Of a stretch of 64,000 nt of DNA, positions 60,946 through 64,000 are shown piece after piece. Position 1 is the stretch's first letter; each line of letters opens with the position of its first letter. The notes beneath the pieces were generated by a model. It did no database searches, had not been told where the DNA came from, and saw only the letters and a list, made by a program, of their open reading frames with translations. Source of the stretch: an uncultured Dorea sp. (GTDB lineage: Bacteria > Bacillota > Clostridia > Lachnospirales > Lachnospiraceae); assembly GCA_910588745.1 (NCBI GenBank), contig CAJURK010000005.1:19541-83540 (forward strand), given 5' to 3'. The position numbers and the translations under genes are program-made.

Positions 60946-62166
60946 ATGAAATATGTGATTGTTGGCGTGGGAGTCGCGGGTATTGAAGCGGCGAGAGAAA
61001 TCCGAAAAAAGGATACGAACGGAGACATCCTAATGATTTCCGCGGATGCACAGATCCATTCCCGGTGCATGCTCCACAAGTTTATTGCGGGAGAGCGGGA
61101 CGAAGAAGGTTTAAATTTTACAGAGCTGGATTTTTTTGAAAAATACCGTATCCACTGGAAAAGCGGCGTAAGGGCGGAAAAGATCCGGCCGGATGAGAAA
61201 GAGATAGTTCTGGACGACGGAGAGCATGTGGGATATGATAAGCTTCTTCTGGCAAACGGCGCGGACAGCTTTATACCTCCCGTGGGAGAACTGCGGAAAG
61301 CATCGAATGTGTATGGGCTCAGAAATCTGACGGACGCCCAGGCAATCGTAAAAGAAGCGGAAAGCGCTAAGGAAGTTCTGGTTATCGGTTCCGGCCTGGT
61401 GGGGCTGGACGCGGCTTACGGGCTGCTTGAACGTGGAAAGAAACTTACCATTGTAGAGATGGCGGAGCAGATTTTGCCTGTACAGCTTGACGCCCATGGA
61501 GCGGCCGCCTATCAGGAACTGTTTGAGAAAGCGGGAGTCCGGTTTGTCCTTGGCAGGAAAGCGTCTGAGGCAGTCTGCGAAGCGGACGGAAAGATTCATA
61601 AGGTTACGCTGGATGACGGAAAGGAACTTGCCTGCGACCTGCTGGTGGTTGCGGCGGGAGTCCGTCCTTCGCTGTCCGGCCTGGAGGGAAGCGGCATTGA
61701 TTGCGAGCGGGGAATTACGGTGGATGCTCGGATGCGGACTTCCAAAGAAGATATCTATGCGGCGGGAGATATTACAGGCCGTTCCGGAATTTGGCCCAAT
61801 GCAGCGGATCAAGGACGTGTTGCCGGAAGAAATATGTGCGGAGCGGAATCCGAATACACGGACACTTACGCATTGAAGAATACCATTAATTTCTTTGGGT
61901 TGGCGACGCTCTGCGTGGGACGGATCAAACCGGAAGAGGGCGACGTTATCCGGATTAAGGAAGACAGGACGCAGTATAAACGGGTCATTCTGAAAGATGA
62001 AAAAGTAGAGGGCGTCCTGCTGCAGGGCAATATCGCGCATGCCGGAACCTGGCAGTATCTGATCAAGAATCGGATTGACGTAAGCAAAATTGCAAAAGAC
62101 GTTTTCGACATCAGCTATGCGGATTTTTACCGCTTAAATGAAAGAGGCGAATATAAGTGGGCGTAA
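60946..62166 (+). CDS. FAD/NAD(P)-dependent oxidoreductase of the CooS-CooF set
   Basis: A 406-residue pyridine nucleotide-disulfide oxidoreductase-type flavoprotein. The FAD motif GVGVAGIEAAREI is at the N-terminus, the NAD(P) motif GSGLVGLDAAYGLLERG in the middle, and the second FAD motif MRTSKEDIYAAGDIT follows. It belongs to the NirB/rubredoxin-reductase-like group and lacks the active disulfide. In several anaerobes a CooS-CooF-FNOR order is found, where it should move electrons between CooF and NAD(P). This matches here. Reduction of rubredoxin is an alternative. Confidence 0.9.
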   Translation: MKYVIVGVGVAGIEAAREIRKKDTNGDILMISADAQIHSRCMLHKFIAGERDEEGLNFTELDFFEKYRIHWKSGVRAEKIRPDEKEIVLDDGEHVGYDKLLLANGADSFIPPVGELRKASNVYGLRNLTDAQAIVKEAESAKEVLVIGSGLVGLDAAYGLLERGKKLTIVEMAEQILPVQLDAHGAAAYQELFEKAGVRFVLGRKASEAVCEADGKIHKVTLDDGKELACDLLVVAAGVRPSLSGLEGSGIDCERGITVDARMRTSKEDIYAAGDITGRSGIWPNAADQGRVAGRNMCGAESEYTDTYALKNTINFFGLATLCVGRIKPEEGDVIRIKEDRTQYKRVILKDEKVEGVLLQGNIAHAGTWQYLIKNRIDVSKIAKDVFDISYADFYRLNERGEYKWA

Positions 62167-62222
62167 GGACTCCCGCTGGTATCCGGGAAGAAAACGACGT
62201 ACGGAAGGGAAGATAGGGAGCA

Positions 62223-62915
62223 ATGGCAGAATTTATGTCGATAGCAAAAGGGTGGTCTGTGGAGGCGATGGTTTTCCGTATGGTGTCCGCATTTCTAATG
62301 GGAACGATCATTGGCGTTGAGCGTGGGATTAAGCGCCGGGGCGCCGGGGTCAAGACGCATGTGCTGGTGTGTCTCGGCTCCGCCCTTGTGATGATGACCG
62401 GAGAATATATTTATCTGAATTTTGACGGAAATATGGACATTTCCCGTATTGGCGCCCAGGTAATCAGCGGCGTCGGTTTCCTTGGCGTAGGTACGATTAT
62501 CGTTACGGGAAAGAATCAGGTTCGGGGGCTTACTACTGCGGCGGGCTTGTGGGCCTGCGCCTGTCTTGGGCTTGCAGTGGGAATTGGATTTGTGGAAGGC
62601 GCGTTTATCACGTTGGTTTTGGTGATGGTCACCTTAAAGTTCCTGATGAAGGTGGATATCTGGACGCACATGTATGCCAGGATCTTTGATTTGTACGTGG
62701 AATTTTCTTCCATAGAGAGCGTGCCAAAGATTCGCTCGAACCTGTATCATATGGATGTAAAAGTCTGCAGTTTTGTGGTGACGAAAAGCAAGATCAAAGG
62801 AGAAGGGCCTCATGCCATTGTCTGTATTGAGGTAAAGAACCGGAAAAGAAGGATGGAGATTATAGATGAAATCCGGAATATGGATGGCGTGGAGTTTTTA
62901 GAGGAACTGCAGTAG
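62223..62915 (+). CDS. MgtC/SapB family membrane protein
   Basis: A 230-residue protein. About four spans fill residues 15-140, starting with RMVSAFLMGTIIGVERGI and KTHVLVCLGSALVMM, then GVGFLGVGTIIVTG and RGLTTAAGLWACACLGLAVG, the MgtC signature. The C-terminal cytoplasmic domain is ACT-like (VKVCSFVVTKSK, CIEVKNRKRRMEIIDEI). Members protect against low Mg2+ or affect the F1Fo ATP synthase, and the role in gut commensals is not known. The start is preceded by ATAGGGAGCA. It follows the CO dehydrogenase set by 57 bases, perhaps in the same transcript. Confidence 0.92.
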   Translation: MAEFMSIAKGWSVEAMVFRMVSAFLMGTIIGVERGIKRRGAGVKTHVLVCLGSALVMMTGEYIYLNFDGNMDISRIGAQVISGVGFLGVGTIIVTGKNQVRGLTTAAGLWACACLGLAVGIGFVEGAFITLVLVMVTLKFLMKVDIWTHMYARIFDLYVEFSSIESVPKIRSNLYHMDVKVCSFVVTKSKIKGEGPHAIVCIEVKNRKRRMEIIDEIRNMDGVEFLEELQ

Positions 62916-63002
62916 AAGCGTAGCCTTTGTTACAGACTGCATCGTTTTGTTATTGCCGATACATTGCTTTGCAGAGCCTTGCGGGCGTATCGTGAGATTA
63001 CG

Positions 63003-63075
63003 AAAGGGACTGTCGGAAAATGATACCATTTGCCCAATGTATTGCAGGCAAACTGGATTTTCCGACAGTCCTTTT
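63003..63075. terminator. Bidirectional terminator between MgtC and the dehydrogenase
   Basis: AAAGGGACTGTCGGAAAA (63003-63020) pairs with TTTTCCGACAGTCCTTTT (63058-63075), with one bulge. A smaller TTTGCC/GGCAAA stem lies in the loop. Confidence 0.88.
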
Positions 63076-63123
63076 GATCTGGGGTTGCATGCTTCGTTGG
63101 AAGAGAATGCTTGTTTCAAATAA

Positions 63124-63924
63124 CTATGGGCGCAGTCCCATGCCGCCTTCTAGCGTCAGAGTTTCTCCGCTCATATATTTGAAATCAGGAGAAGCAAGCT
63201 GTACGCAGACGCGGCCGATTTCTTTTTCAGTATCGCCGTAATGGCCTGCCGGCGGCATTTTCACGTTTTGTTTGAAGGCGTCTGGGTAGGTTTCTTTGAA
63301 GTTCTCAAGCTGGGCGGTCCAGGCCAGAGGGCATATGATATTTACATTGATATGATCTTTGCCCCATTCCGTAGCCGCCACTCTTGTAAGGCCGCGTACG
63401 CCTTCTTTAGCCGCCGCGTAAGCGGATTGTCCAAAGTTGCCGAACAGCCCTGCGCCGGACGCGAAGTTGATTACCGAGCCTTCCGTTTCTTTTAAATGAG
63501 GATAGCAGGCTTTCATGTAATAGAAGGTAGCGTACAGGCCGGAATATAACGCCAAATCAAACTGGGCGGTGGTGTGTTCGGCCAAAGTCACGCCGGAGGC
63601 GGAGGCTTGTGCGTTATTGATCAGCACGTCGATGCGGCCGAATTTCTCCATGGCCTGTTTCACCACGTTTCCGACTACTGCCTCGTTGTCTGCGCCGGCG
63701 GATACGTCCGCCTGCACTGCCAGCACCTGAACGCCGTATAGTCTTTCAAGCTCATCTTTTGCGTCTTCTAATTTCTTCACGTTACGGCCGGTGATTACCA
63801 GATTCGCGCCTTCTTTCGCGTAAGCGGTTGCAATGCCGTATCCGATGGAGCCGCATCTGCCGTCGCTAAGTACCGAGCGGCCGCCGCCCGTAATAATTGC
63901 TGTTTTACCTGTTAAAAATCCCAT
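63124..63924 (-). CDS. Short-chain dehydrogenase, candidate bile-acid 12alpha-hydroxysteroid dehydrogenase
   Basis: A 266-residue SDR. The nucleotide-binding motif is extended, TGGGRSVLSDGRCGSIGYG. The NNAQASASG, NFASGAGLFG and YAAAKEG segments supply the catalytic Asn, Ser, Tyr169 and Lys173. The stretches NNAQASASGV, YSGLYATFYYMKACYPHLKE and TAQLENFKETYPDAF, as well as the end PDFKYMSGETLTLEGGMG, recall the clostridial 12alpha-HSDH sequences as I remember them. This suggests NADP(H)-dependent oxidation of the 12-hydroxyl of cholate or deoxycholate, but other SDRs share much of this. It has a GGGAGGAAGC ribosome site. The nearest plus-strand gene is mgtC, so it is not in an obvious bai cluster. 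Confidence 0.85.
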   Translation of the reverse strand: MGFLTGKTAIITGGGRSVLSDGRCGSIGYGIATAYAKEGANLVITGRNVKKLEDAKDELERLYGVQVLAVQADVSAGADNEAVVGNVVKQAMEKFGRIDVLINNAQASASGVTLAEHTTAQFDLALYSGLYATFYYMKACYPHLKETEGSVINFASGAGLFGNFGQSAYAAAKEGVRGLTRVAATEWGKDHINVNIICPLAWTAQLENFKETYPDAFKQNVKMPPAGHYGDTEKEIGRVCVQLASPDFKYMSGETLTLEGGMGLRP

Positions 63925-64000
63925 GATAGCTTCCTCCCTTACTGATTTTATAACTTCTCGGAATCTTCAGCCTTGATTTTATAAGGCTTTCAGAACCTAT

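Noticed and set aside
61111..62040. 309-residue minus-strand frame inside the FAD/NAD oxidoreductase
   Set aside because: It is antisense shadow. The plus strand has both dinucleotide motifs in the right places.
1..64000. CRISPR arrays, rRNA or tRNA genes, integrases, insertion-sequence transposases
   Set aside because: None were recognised on either strand by reading. The long inverted repeat at 3220-3451 has no transposase. A tRNAscan or Infernal run would be needed to exclude small RNAs fully.

Overview
The window reads as a chromosomal segment of an anaerobic gut-type Firmicute, most likely a Lachnospiraceae member related to Clostridium scindens, hylemonae or Dorea. This rests on gene content and protein style: a Ni-Fe CO dehydrogenase set, superoxide reductase plus rubredoxin, many hybrid histidine kinases, BceAB-type exporters, a galactan locus, and a short-chain dehydrogenase resembling clostridial bile-acid 12alpha-hydroxysteroid dehydrogenases. 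No rRNA, tRNA, CRISPR array, transposase or phage gene was recognised. The 5' end cuts through secA.

Layout. 1-6 kb: secA tail, prfB with its programmed frameshift, then a threonine/lysine branch of hom, an ApgM-like proposed homoserine kinase, and lysC. A long inverted-repeat element lies between hom and the kinase. 6-11.5 kb: a two-component system (TCS) followed by a MacB/BceAB-like ABC exporter with a repeat-rich control region. 11.5-13.6 kb: small regulators, a CYTH protein and a DJ-1 protein. 13.9-21.6 kb: the proteostasis cluster tig-clpP-clpX-lon-engB, then an AI-2E-type membrane protein. 21.6-34.2 kb: a beta-galactoside/galactan locus with a GH2 beta-galactosidase, two AraC regulators, a small membrane protein, a sugar ABC importer, an unassigned 610-residue protein, a small zinc-ribbon protein and a GH53 endo-galactanase that lacks a signal peptide. 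Two near-identical promoters, one before the AraC genes and one before the importer, share TTGRTTGAA direct repeats 21 bp apart.

34.2-43 kb: a glycogen-debranching-type enzyme, superoxide reductase and rubredoxin, then a signalling cluster. That cluster has a stand-alone receiver, a membrane hybrid kinase ending in an Hpt domain, and a second hybrid kinase whose receiver is fused to a complete DegV (fatty-acid-binding) domain. The DegV fusion is the most unusual gene in the window. 43-50 kb: a shikimate-dehydrogenase-like protein, a membrane-anchored XRE regulator, an ECF S-component with a structured leader, a MATE exporter and a PAS hybrid kinase. 50-58.3 kb: a TCS with a BcrA-type ABC exporter, a WYL regulator, a zinc-ribbon protein, and a second MacB/BceAB-like exporter on the minus strand. 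58.6-64 kb: cooS-cooF-FAD/NAD oxidoreductase, an MgtC/SapB protein, and the 12alpha-HSDH-like dehydrogenase on the minus strand.

How the parts fit. The galactan locus imports oligosaccharides and cleaves them in the cytoplasm (GH53, then GH2) under AraC control. Three exporters and two classic TCSs point to defence against cell-envelope antibiotics. CooS-CooF-oxidoreductase could pass electrons from CO to NAD(P). The superoxide reductase pair handles oxygen stress. All functions are inferred from reading the sequence; no database search was run.
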